DNA of 64,000 bases, taken from contig CAKMRJ010000001.1 of the NCBI GenBank assembly GCA_928212115.1, positions 176,869,456-176,933,455 on the forward strand. The letters run 5' to 3'. Below the pieces are notes generated by a model, which ran no database searches, was not told the origin of the DNA, and saw nothing but the letters and a program-made list of their open reading frames with translations. The stretch comes from Lactuca virosa (lineage: Eukaryota > Streptophyta > Magnoliopsida > Asterales > Asteraceae). The translations under genes were made by a program, and so were the position numbers. Shown one piece after another: positions 44,589-55,405 of this stretch (position 1 is the first letter of the stretch; the number at the start of each line of letters is the position of its first letter).

Positions 44589-44601
44589 TGGTATCAGAGC
44601 C
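44589..44601 (+). other. GYP-3 primer-binding site
   Basis: TGGTATCAGAGCC three bases after the LTR end, complementary to initiator tRNA-Met. Confidence 0.92.
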
Positions 44602-45520
44602 TTGGTTTGAGGGATTCGAGCACACTTTCGGGTGTGTCTGAACTCAAACTAAGGAAGTGGTATAAAGTTTTCAAAAGAAAAACCATGTTTATAAAAGGAT
44701 TTTGAGTTAAGAAAACATATTTAGAAAAGTATAAAGAAATGAACATTGAAAAGAGAAAAGCGTGTGGTGCATGCAATCAGCCGAGCTCAAGCAAGTACTC
44801 CCAAATTACCCATACAAATTTATGCTATGTTACAATTATCAGCATTATTAGAACAACATGCTAGATTAGGACTAAGGATCTAGTAAGGATGCCTTATGTT
44901 CCTATTATATGTGTTTCAGATTTATGAGAACTGCATGCTAGTACAAAATTGTTAGTATGATAACTAGAGTAGTATATGCTTGAATATGTGTACTCAATGC
45001 CCGAATGTTGCTTGATTTGTGCTTTTATGAGTTCTAGCTATCTTTCACTAACTAGTAAACGAATATGTTGAGTTACATATCGCAAGGACTAAATAATTTC
45101 AGAAGGTTAGGTCTAGCTCTATTTCGCAGCTCTTGTCTGAGTCTAACCGTTGTAGAGTAGGATCTCTCATTCGAAGAATTATCTAGTCTGAGTAATATGT
45201 AATAGTATTCGCGAGCTAGTTAGGGGAAGAAAACAGGGACTTTTATGCAGCTGATGGCGGAGAGTGGGATGGTGATTACCCTAGCGCAAGCCTAGGATGA
45301 GAGTAGCAGAGAGTAGTAGCAGTAGAAGGGACATGGTCGAGTCAAGGCGGTTCTTGAGGAAAGTACGAATAGATGTGGAAGGTAGTATGGGCCCGTACTA
45401 GTGAAAGCTGAGGATCCGTACTCAAATCAAGAAAGGATGAGATAGTACCAGGGAACTTGTAGTGTATGTGATCCCTCTAGTTATATTAGTATTCTGATGT
45501 TTGTTATGATGTGTTTCAGA
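44602..45520 (+). other. GYP-3 leader
   Basis: Non-coding, partly alignable to the GYP-2 leader. Shared stretches include 'gagtctaaccgttgtag' (45140-45156) and 'ggaaggtagtatgggcc' (45379). The gag ATG at 45521 is preceded by 'gatgtgtttcaga', the same context as in GYP-1 and close to a 3' splice-site consensus. Confidence 0.6.
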
Positions 45521-46727
45521 ATGGTGGTTTTGCGCTCTAGACCAGCAGTTGGTAGTTCAGGTGCAGGAGAGGGATCGGGCTCAGGCTCTGGAGCCGGATA
45601 GTTAGATGAGCAGACCAGGGAGTTCATCTCCTCGGAGGTCACACGCAACATACTAGACCAGACTCCTGTGATTTTTGGATCGGTCAAGGAGGGTATCTTA
45701 GAGCTTCTGGATGAGAAGCTAGGCGCGTTCCGTACTGAGATATCGGCCATGATGGGATCGCGCACATTGAATTTCAGGGAGTTCAGAGCTTGTGGAGCTC
45801 CCGACTACCATGGGGCTCGGGACCCCATTACGAGTACCAGATGGTTGGCAGATGTTGCCAACACGTTCCGTAGCAGCAAATGTCCCGAGGGAGACAAGGT
45901 CAGATTAGCATCCTGTCTTCTGAAGGACAGGGCAAGAGATTGGTGGGAGGAGGTCGGGAGAGCCATTGGAGATGACATTGTGTTGGATGCTATGACCTGG
46001 AGTGATTTCACGACTAGGTTCAGAGCCGAGTTCGCACCTGTTATTGAGGTGCATCAGCTTGCTAGGGAAATTCAGGATCTCCAGCAGACGACGGAGACTG
46101 TGGCGGAGATTACCGACAAGTTTAGGGAGAGGGCCCTTCTTGTTCCACAGTATGTGGCGGACGAGGAGATGAAAAAGTCCCGATATCATGAGATGTTGCA
46201 GAGTGATATGCGCCAGTTTGTGAGCCGATCCAGCTGCAAGACGTTGGAGGATATGATAGCGAGGGCTCGAGGGAGGGAGTTGGATTTAGAGATGGAGAGG
46301 AAGAGGAAGCCAGAGGGAGTTCAGTCAGGAGGTTTGGGAAAGAAGCCCAAGGTATCAGATCACAGATCTCGGAGCCAGCAGAGCCACGGTCGTTGTGGCA
46401 AATACGGCAGAATGCACGAGGGAGCGTGCAAGGCAGGGAGTTCGGGTTGCTACAAGTGCGGCCGAACTGGTCACATGAGCCGAGATTGCACAACTACTAC
46501 CACCACCATACCAGCATCATACCTGATTTGCTTTTAGTGCAATCAGAGGGGACACAAGCAGTCCCAGTGCCCGAGCTTAGCAGCAGCAGGGAAGGTGGCA
46601 GCACCTTCTCCTGCCACCTTGAGGATTACATATGGCCGTCAGGGCCGGGCTGATGTGCCTACGGCGCAGAGCAGGTCTTTTCAGCTTACTACAGAGGAGG
46701 CACGAGCAGCTCCTGACGTGGTGACGG
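45521..46727 (+). pseudogene. gag: GYP-3 gag (nearly intact)
   Basis: The ATG at 45521 begins MVVLRSRPAVG, then a Gly/Ser-rich stretch, a TAG at 45599, then an open run to 46537. Capsid sequence includes VIFGSVKEGILELLDEKLGA, FRACGAPDYHGARDP, KDRARDWWEEVGRAIG and TTETVAEITDKFRERALL. The basic RARGRELDLEMERKRKPEG precedes knuckle 1, CYKCGRTGHMSRDC (46450-46491). Knuckle 2 reads CF-stop-CNQRGHKQSQC; the TAG (46535) replaces a residue that is His in GYP-1. The tail LTTEEARAAPDVVT ends at the donor of the intron-like insert. Only two stops separate this from an open gag. Confidence 0.9.
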
Positions 46728-46795
46728 GTATGTATTTTCCTCTTATATTTGTATTTGATATTATTTGTTTCTCATGTTTATGTTTTTATGTATAG
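46728..46795 (+). other. Putative intron at gag/protease boundary of GYP-3
   Basis: 68 bp, strongly AT-rich, bounded by ACGG|GTATGT (strong plant donor) and TTTTTATGTATAG|T. A branch-point-like CTCAT lies about 21 bases upstream of the acceptor (46771-46775). Removing it joins GTG ACG G to TG TCG TTC, giving V-T-V-S-F-L-V-N-D in frame with protease. If retained, gag reads through 22 codons and stops at the TAG (46793-46795) that is the acceptor itself. Because 68 is not a multiple of three, protease is out of frame with gag unless the insert is removed. Confidence 0.65.
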
Positions 46796-47728
46796 TGTCG
46801 TTCTTAGTAAACGACATTTCAGCTATGGTATTGTTTGATTCGGGGGCTACCCGATCATTTGTGTCGCTCGCGCTTAGCAAGCTATTTAGCAGAGTTCCAG
46901 GGGAGCTAGATTGTCCACTCGACATCGAGATAGCTGATGACAGGACCGTCAGGGTCACGAGAGTTCATAGAGGATGTACATTACGGTTATTTGATGAGCA
47001 GGTCTCAGTGGATTTGGTTCCTATTCCCCTGCGAGGGAATAAGCTTATAGTAGGTATGGATTGGTTGAGCCCCAGTGGGGCAGTGATAGATTGTGAGCAG
47101 CAGTTGGTTAGAGTTCACACTCCCAGTGGGGGAGAGTTAGTGATTCAGGGCGAATGGCCACATCGCGGACTAGTTTTCTGTTCTACAGCGAGAGCGAGAC
47201 GTCGCATTCAGCAGGGCTGTGCAGGATATGTCGTGTATGTTATGGATACCCGAGATAAGGGTAAGACGACAGTCGATGATGTACCAGTGGTACGAGAGTA
47301 TCTAGACGTATTCCCGGAGGATTGGCCTGGGATACCTCCGGAGAGATAGGTTGAGTTCCGGATTGACCTGGTCCCTCGTGCGGCTCTGATAGCCAAGGCA
47401 CCATATCGGTGGGCTCCTCCCGAGATGCAGGAGTTGTCTGCACAGCTGCATGAGCTGCTAGACAAGGGTTTTATCAGGCCGAGCAGTTCACCATGGGGAG
47501 CCCCGATCCTGTTTGTGCAGAAGGACGGGTCGCACCGTATGTGCATTGATTACCGAGAGCTGAATAAGGTAACTGTGAAGAACCGTTACCCACTCCCGAG
47601 GATAGATGATTTGTTCGACCAGCTTCAGGGAGCATCTTGGTTTTCCAAGATTGATCTACGGTCCGGATATCACTAGATGCGGGTCAGAGATGATGATGTG
47701 CAAAAGACCGCTTTTAGGACCCGCTGTA
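46796..47728 (+). pseudogene. GYP-3 protease and first half of RT
   Basis: The protease retains the catalytic LFDSGATRSFVS (about 46834-46870) and IVGMDWLSPSGAVIDC. The RT N-terminus (VVREYLDVFPEDWPGIPPER) is followed by a TAG at 47347 where GYP-1 has CAG. The palm start (GAPILFVQKDGSHRMCIDYRELNK split by no stop; KNRYPLPRIDDLFDQ) is open to a TAG at 47674, again CAG in GYP-1. The sequence is cut at 47728 by COP-4, just before the YGHYEF block that continues at 55408. Apart from the two Gln-to-stop changes the frame is sound. Confidence 0.9.
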
Positions 47729-48518
47729 TGTTGGATTAGATGTCTAAGCCTATAACTATTATCGGTATGTATTCGACCCGAGAGTAGAATGGTCCATTTG
47801 GGTTTCATATCATCAGGACAATTTGTTAGGATGGACTTTTGAGAGAAGAGGTTATATATGATTTATTAATATATTATAAGTTCTAATATATTAATATGAA
47901 ATCATATGTTTTAATTAGTGTTGATCAAGAATTAATTTGGAATTAATTTAGTGATCAAAAGATACTAATTAAATCTATGGGGACAAATTATGGTAATTAG
48001 TTATATTGATATGTGTTGGGCTCATGATCCATGTTGGACCAAGTTTATGTATGGATACATAAAGAGTTGGGCCATATGAACCATGGATCATAAAACCCAT
48101 GGGTATGGGTTTGGGTTATACCCATGACTCTTAAATTTCAACACATATAAATACATATATGATGACCTAAAACCGCCAACCCTAGTGTGTGTGCATGTTA
48201 TGTGAGTCCATGAAGGTTTTAGAGTGCATGGAGATTCTCTCTCAAGTCCTACCGTTGTCCTTGATGTGTTGTGACTTCATTTGAGGCTTCCACACTATTA
48301 GGGCTAAGCTCTTAAGGCCAAATGCATCAAGACTTCCAGCCATATGAAAAAGGTATCTTACACTAACTAGTATCTTGTGTAGTTTAAATCTTTGTATGCT
48401 ATTTATAGGCTTAATACCTTGGAAACACCTTTGCATGTATAATTAGTGAAAACATAGATCCAAGGTATTTAGGGTTGTATGTTCACCATAGGATGTTGTA
48501 TTATACCAAAAGCCATCA
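47729..48518 (+). repeat. COP-4 5' LTR (790 bp)
   Basis: TGTTGGATTAGATG to AGCCATCA. TATA-like 'tataaata' at 48146-48153. Differs from the 3' LTR by scattered substitutions (about six in the first 130 bases) and a few small indels, so it is older than COP-3. Confidence 0.93.
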
Positions 48519-48519
48519 G

Positions 48520-48532
48520 TGGTATCAGAGCC
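48520..48532 (+). other. COP-4 primer-binding site
   Basis: TGGTATCAGAGCC, one base after the LTR end; initiator tRNA-Met type. Confidence 0.93.
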
Positions 48533-50141
48533 ATGGGTTGTTTTCATGTTATACTTGCTGAAATAGCTTAAAAATCGAAAATTCTGGCTTTTTGGGCACT
48601 GGACTCGCCGAGTCCACTGATGGACTCGCCAAGTCCACTGATGGACTCGCCAAGTCCATGAACAAAATCATCCAACTCGTCGAGTTGGTTCATGCACTCG
48701 ACGAGTTGGACCCCCAGACAGCATATTTTCGACTTTTAAGGCTGGAATTGGACTACAATCATTACCCTCAGCTGTTTTTTGAACTTATAAACCTGTTTTT
48801 GATGTGGTAATGATCATTCTAATCCAATGCAAAAGATAATTGTCATAAAATTCATGTTTTGTATTAGTTTAATGGTTAGGCTAATTACATGAAAGTTGGT
48901 TGATTTGAATTATCTTGTTCATATGAGTTTAATCTAGATCATAGTTTTCTTGACATGTTTGTTAGTTGAATTGATGATCTTAATGGGTTTTAATGGATTC
49001 CATAACTTGTCCTCAAGTTATGGAAAACCAAAAGTTTTGTGTTAAGTTTTCATTAAAAACCATAGGTTACACATTAGAAGAGTTCTTTTGTCATAAATTG
49101 TTTTATGAACTCCATAACTTGTCCTCAAGTTATGGATGTTCAAGAGTCTCTTCATTAAAAGTTTTTTAAGTCCTTCATTAAACTCATATGATATAGAATT
49201 GAAAAAGTTTTTGAATTGTTCAAAACTTGCCCTCATGTTTTGGAATTTGTAAAGTTACCCCCAATGTATACTTTAATTCCAAGTTAGACCCTTCGAATTT
49301 TAAAGTTTAAAATTCAACCCTTATACTATTATAATATTAATCGTTAATATGTATATATATGTATAAGAACAAAGTCGTCTTACCGTTAGTATGCCTCATT
49401 CACGAAGGCGGTCTATAAGGGGGTATAAGGTTACTACCTATAAAATGGCAGTTTAATGGGTGTCCACTCTCACCCACCGCTTCCTTGACTGGTGGAGGGT
49501 CGTTAGCCGAACGAGTAAGACAATGACTTTAATTATCATTAAGAGTATAATGATTATTATAAAGTAACTGAATGTTTTATAAATTCCCAATGTTAGTTAC
49601 TTTAGGAAAATGTGAATTTGGTACTAACCCATGAAATTTACACCTTGTACCTTACCAAGTCATTAGTGGAGCGTGTGTGGTTAACCGACACACTAACATG
49701 GACTAGTAAGAGTGGCGAAGGGTAACTTAATGTTTATCATAGATCGGTGGAGCGCGTGTGGTTAACCGGCACATCGATTAGGTGATAAAATTAAGGGTAC
49801 CAAGTTAATTTGCATGGTTATTCACACCTTGTTTTATGATCCTCGGCATCCCAGTCACAAAACTTGAAGGGCACAATCGAGATTTAAACATGCCATTGAA
49901 GAGTTCAATGAATCTCAAAAGATCTAGGAGTTTCAAACCAATTAAAACCTAATACCTACTTCTTTTTTCATTGTGGAAATTGGTGAATCGCCATTCGCCT
50001 ACCTTCAAATATTTTATAGCTTGGATTACGACATCCCTCGTCCAAGTTATAAAATATTGTGTTGGGTCCTAGCCTTAATATTTCATATTGGGTGTTATAT
50101 TAAGGACCTAAATCAACTAACTTGAATATCTCCCATTGTAG
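48533..50141 (+). other. COP-4 leader with palindromes and hairpins
   Basis: Non-coding. Starts with five ACTCG-N-CGAGT-like motifs (48602-48705, some as ACTCGCCAAGT). Then perfect 10-bp hairpins at 49000-49023 and 49112-49135 and an imperfect one at 49221-49242. Then 'cacccaccgcttccttgact' (49471) and two copies of a GTGTGGTTAACCG-CACA motif (49673-49692 and 49756-49773). 'gatcctcggcatcccagtca' (49839) and the following gag-proximal sequence match COP-2 21147 onwards. Confidence 0.72.
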
Positions 50142-50775
50142 ATGTCTAGTTCAGACAACTATGAACTTCCCAAATCTCTTGGAACAAGCTTTATCCGTCT
50201 CCTCCAATTATTCTCCCTAACCCACAAGTTCTTGAATAGTTCAAGGTCACTCAAGCCCTATTGGAAAGAAAAGTCTATGAATGCTCACATCTTGAAGATG
50301 AAGTCACTTATTGACAAGCCGGGAGAGTTAGGTGTCAAGGTCTTGAGGAAGTTGGTTTTTGACTGGGTTCTTCAGTCACTTTCTAAGTCACATAGTGAGT
50401 TCCTTTAGGACTACTATGTGACGGACCATGACATGACCCTTAATGATCTTACCTATTTGCTTGATGTTGCTGAATCAACAATGATTTGGACCATCGGTAA
50501 AGAAATTTGATTGGAAGATCGACTTGCCAAACTTCCATGGACATTGACAATGGTAACATTGGAAATCCAGAAAAGCTTTCTCTTCCCAATGGAAAGGGAT
50601 CGGCCGTAGTCAACTCGGTTGACCAAATGGTAAAGAGAAAGGCTAAGTCTGAGATAGTCCCGTGTACCATTCCCAAAGAGTCCATATGTTCCTATTGCCA
50701 AAGGAAGGGGCATTGGTTGTGAAGCTGCCCTGTTTACCTGAAAGATCATAAGGTTGGTAAAGTCAAAAAGATTTG
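50142..50775 (+). pseudogene. gag: COP-4 gag remnant
   Basis: The ATG at 50142 begins MSSSDNYELPKSLGTSF. Capsid segment HILKMKSLIDKPGELGVKVL then SLSKSHSEFL, with a TAG at 50407 before DYYVTDHDMTLND. After a frameshift, MVKRKAKSEIVP leads to the zinc knuckle CSYCQRKGHWL-stop-SCP (50686-50730), where a TGA occupies the position that is also TGA in COP-2. The shared stop position in COP-2 and COP-4 may be inherited. Compared with COP-2 gag (about 270 residues) much of the capsid is shortened or rearranged. Confidence 0.8.
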
Positions 50776-53700
50776 ACTGTACTTTGGGTAAAGTCCGCTA
50801 TCTAACTCTATTAAGTTACTATTCTGAGATTCTTATTACATGATGCGACTATGACACATGTTGATGTTTTAAGAATCAAAGAAAAAAGGAAGCTTAAAGG
50901 AAGAATATGTTGATTCTGATCGTGAAGATAGATTTCGATCGCATGGTTCGGTGATCAGAATTTTGAGCTGTTGCTTATGAGTTGTGATAGATTGCTGAGG
51001 AATAAATAACAACATGTTTTTCATATGCATTTTCATTGTAAGGATAAGTTTTTCCGCAAGTTTTAAAATAAAAGAAAAAAGTTTTAATTTTATTTATTTT
51101 AAATATCCTTACAATGGCATTTATGGAAAAAAAAATTGTTGTTTATATGATTCCATTTATATCAATATTGGAAAAATGTATTTGATTCTTTCGTTTGTGG
51201 TAGTGTCATAATTTACCAAATAAGGAAAGATTCTCACCACTCAAGTTTCAGTTGGATAGAAACTTGGAATCATGCAACTTGTATTGTATGATGAATGAGA
51301 ATTTTCATCTTTGGAAAATTAACACTAATTCCTTAAGCACATGTATATGTGAGTCAAGTGAAGGATTAGGGGATCGGGACCACTTGACTGTGCTCTGGTC
51401 AGGTCCACCACAGAGAACGATAAGACTATTCGTCATGATTTACTAAAGTTTAGTAAATATGGTTATGCTTACAAGTTTAAGTTTAATTCTGAAACATTGG
51501 AAAAGTTTCAATGTAAGGCAGAACGTATGAGAAGAATCAAATTAGGCAGAAAGATAAAAGTTTCTCCAATCTGAAAAGATGGGAGAGTACTTGAGTATAT
51601 TCTTTTATGATTATCTTAGTGATTATAAAATCATATCACAATTGATTCTCTAAGGAAATCTTAGTGCATTTGTTTGACTAAGAAGAGGAATCGTGAAATG
51701 TTGAAATGGTTAAATCAAAAGATGAATCATACTTCGTTCCAAAATTGAGTCACAGAGTAATACTCCAAGATTGAAATTTGAGTGACAAAATCTTAAGAAA
51801 GGTTTAAAACACTTGTCAAATGTAGAATGAGATGGTTCTTATTATTGTACATTTGAAATTGGCAAGTTGTGATGACTTGCATAAGACAAAGACCAACTAA
51901 GACCAATTGTGTGAAGTGTTTTTTCTTTATAAGAATCCGCACTAACTCTTGAATATTTGTTTGTCAAGGAATGGTTCTTAACAAGATAATCTTATATGTC
52001 AAGAGGACAGTGGGAGTCTTAAAGGTCTTGACTAATAAAGGGTGAAACCTATTGTTTATCACTAGCACATGACTTTAGGCTTGTAACCTATCGTGTTGAC
52101 ATATTCGTATTTCTGTGCTCATTCCTGTTAAAGTTGACTATGCATGTGAGTTCTGTGAGTTCTCAATTGTTTGCATAACAACCTGGAAGCAATGGTAGGC
52201 CCTTGTGCTGCCAAGTGGCCAGAAGTTAAGATTGCACAAGTTCGGTCCATATGAGTTTGGATTTGTCACTAACCTTCCCTTGTGGTTATGACAAATTCAA
52301 GTGGATAGGAACACATACACCATAAAAAAATCTAAGTGTCATAAGGTTTCTCTTCGATTCATGAAAATGATGGTGAGGAAACGCTTTCACTAAGTAGATT
52401 TTAGGTAGATAGCAATTGTGATATTTGCATTCTCAAAGTCGTTAGTGGAGCGTGTGTGGTTAACCAGCACACTAACTTGGACTTGTGAGAAATGCAATGG
52501 TCTAAACAATTAAGACTATGATTACGGAATCCCTTTTCATAGTTCTAAAAATTGTTTAGACACTCATATGAGCTGTCTAAGGAAAAGTGTATGATTTTGA
52601 TAAAGTTTCATCAAAGAATCTTGTATCAGAAATCTGAACTTTGGTAAGAAAGTCAATAAAGTATTGATTTCTAGAAGTCCAGCTGATTTCTGGATCCATG
52701 TCAAAGCTAGTGGGAGCATAAGTGGTATGCTAATAAGTATCATGTAAGTGGGAGCATGATTATTATGTTAAGTGTTAATTATAGAAAACCAAAGTTTCAA
52801 TAGGGAAAAGTTGTTTTGCTATAATTAACGGAGAGGAAATTATACTTCATTTCAATTCTAAAAGCATAGATTCAGATTTTGATCATCTTTAGTCAAGGAT
52901 ATATATATGAATTTTATGTTGGAATGGTTCAACATAAGGAAATTCTATATATATTGGGTTCTCAAAATTCGATTATGATTACGAAATCCCTCTTCATAGT
53001 GAAATTTTGAAAACATGGCAAATAAAAAATATTGTAGCAAAAGACTGGTCTATGATCACGTCTTTATGTGAGACATCATGAATCGTGTCCCATATGCTTC
53101 AGATATAGGATCGATAACATGTGCTATAATATTTATCCTTTCTAAATTTTCTGAATGCCTAAGGCATTAAGAGGGGAAAAGATCTAAAATTAGATATGCA
53201 AATGTCGAGGACAATCTAAGATTTTCCAAAGATTGGTTGCTCATGGACAATTGGAAGTATAGTGTTAAAGTTTTGGAAAGGACCATATTGACATATTCTG
53301 AAAAGAGGCAACTCTTGTTCAGAAGTGATAGACAAAATCGGAATATGCAAATGTTTCCATAGGTGGAAGTTATCCATTAAATCTGTGGAAGATTACAAAA
53401 CTTATTGCAAGAAGGATGTTCAAAGCAATGTACTTTGAATTTGAGCCTTCGTTTCCATGGAATTTCTCTCCATTGGAATACTCTGTAATGTCTATTGGCA
53501 AGTCTTTGTGACTTTGTGTATAGTCATTACAAGAGGATCAATGCATATAATTTTAGATTCTAACAGATTTCGGTAAGTGGCAGGAATTTGGAATTCTTAC
53601 ATTTACAAGAAGGATTTGGGATTGTGAAATGAGCATCATTGGAATCATGTTCAATTGGTCTATTTCACATAGTAAGGATCATAGACAAACATAGTGTGCA

Positions 53701-54632
53701 TGCTTTGAGCATGGCATGACTATTGTTTTGATTCAAGTATAAAGTTGATTATTTGAAACATTATACAATGAATAATGAGTAATCAATATGGTGTTTAAAT
53801 AAAAGGTGTTTTATTTACTCTCAAAGGTGCTTGGGACCATAGAGTGATTACTATTATTCTTGTGTTTCACTTTGCATGTTTTGACTTCCAGAATAGCTAG
53901 GTTATTCTTTCCGAATGACTAAGTTATTTAAATTCTCCACAGTCGGTCATATGTTGGAAGTAGGTATGAATCAAGACTGTCATGAAGTTGGTTGTAGATG
54001 TCTAAGGTGTTGGACATAGCATAGAGTTGCTACAACATTCATGAGTGCTCATAAGTTCTGAGTATTGGATTAAACCCACGCTCGTTTGACTCACTTCATG
54101 GATTTTATCACAAGTGATCATGAGATGATAATATCTTATATTCTTCAAACCTAGAGATATGAGTTTTTGACTATGAGTTGGTTGTACATTGATTGTATGA
54201 AAACGCATCAGTAACTTGATGTTATAAAACGTGGCTTTGTGTATGATTCAACAAGTAGTTAGTACAAGCGTATAAGTCGAAGTTTATCCATTCCTTTTAC
54301 CCTTGGAGGGATAAAAGCGATATATGTGGGCCCCTCGATGATTTAGTGATGACAAACGTAAGTGCTCAGCCGGGCCTGGACAGATTTGATTTGTTCAATT
54401 AGTCAGTCGTCCTAAATCGGAAATTTGGGAACAACAAATGGACAGAGAGAATAATTATAATTCATGTCTCAGTCCATATGATATCTATACTGGAGGAATA
54501 TATGATCCCTTATCTAATGGACATGTCATTGACTTGGTCAGAGTTCGACAGCGGCTTTGAAGAGCTACGATTGCTAGTCGGGATCTTGGAGTCATACGCA
54601 ATAATAGGTTTAGACTTATCCAAGTGGGAGAC
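50776..54632 (+). pseudogene. COP-4 degenerate pol-derived interior and 3' block
   Basis: No intact domain. Traces of copia pol remain, for example 'aggacagtgggagtc' (52001-52015; compare the integrase linker EDSGR) and 'gtcaaagctagtgggagc' (52700-52717; VKASGS of RT). The third copy of the GTGTGTGGTTAACC motif is at 52441-52476. Near the end lie 'aaaacgcatcagtaacttga' (54199), GGGCCCCTCGATGAT (54328-54342), and the PPT before 54633. The order is colinear with COP-3 in reverse. Confidence 0.62.
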
Positions 54633-55405
54633 TGTTGGATTATATGTCTAAGCCCATAACTATTATCGGTATATATTCGACCCGAGAGTAGCATGGTCCA
54701 TTTGGGTTGCATATCATCAGGACAATTTGTTAGGATGGACTTTTGAGAGAATAGGTTATATATGATTTATTAATATATTATAATTTCTAATATAATAACA
54801 TGAAATCATATGTTTTAATTAGTGTTGATCAAGAATTAATTTGGAATTAATTTAGTGATCAAAAGATACTAATTAAATCTATGGGGACTAATTATGGTAA
54901 TTAGTTATATTTATATGTGTTGGGCTCATGATCCATGTTGGACCAAGTTTACGTATGGATACATAAAGAGTTGGGCCATATGAACCATGGATCATAAAAC
55001 CCATGGGTATGGGTTTGGGTTTGGGTTATACCCATGACTCTTAGAATTTAACACATATAAATACATATATGATGACCTAAAACCGCGAACCCTAGTGTGT
55101 GCATGTTCTTGGAGTTCATGAAGGTTTTAGAGTGCATGGAGATTCTTTCTCAAGTCCTACCTTTGTCCTTGATGTGTTGTGACTTCATTTGAGTCTTCCA
55201 AACTGCCAAATGCATCAAGACTTCCAGCCATATGAAAAGGTATGTTACACTAACTAGTATCTTGTGTAGTTTACATATTTGTATGCTAGTTATAGGCTTA
55301 ATACCTTGGAAACACCTTTGCATGTATAATTACTGAAAACATAGATCCAAGGTATTTAGGGTTGTATGTGCACCATAGGATGTTGTATTATACCAAAACC
55401 CATCA
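54633..55405 (+). repeat. COP-4 3' LTR (773 bp)
   Basis: TGTTGGATTATATG to CCCATCA. Directly followed by GYP-3 RT codons. Confidence 0.93.

Larger units (their letters stand above)
47729..55405 (+). mobile_element. COP-4: complete non-autonomous copia element
   Basis: 5' LTR 47729-48518 and 3' LTR 54633-55405, PBS at 48520, PPT 'caagtgggagac' before the 3' LTR. It interrupts the GYP-3 RT, whose codons resume at 55406. The flanks CTGTA (47724-47728) and CTATG (55406-55410) are an imperfect 5-bp duplication, matching at three of five positions. The interior has a broken gag and degenerate pol-derived sequence and is related to COP-3. Confidence 0.92.

Noticed and set aside
46728..46795. Programmed ribosomal frameshift instead of an intron at the gag/protease boundary
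   Set aside because: No slippery heptamer seen; the gag frame must cross 68 AT-rich bases and a stop, and GYP-1 keeps the same frame, so a single frameshift mechanism would not serve both.
54485..54712. Reverse-strand 75-residue ORF
   Set aside because: Spans the COP-4 PPT/LTR junction antisense; a chance frame.
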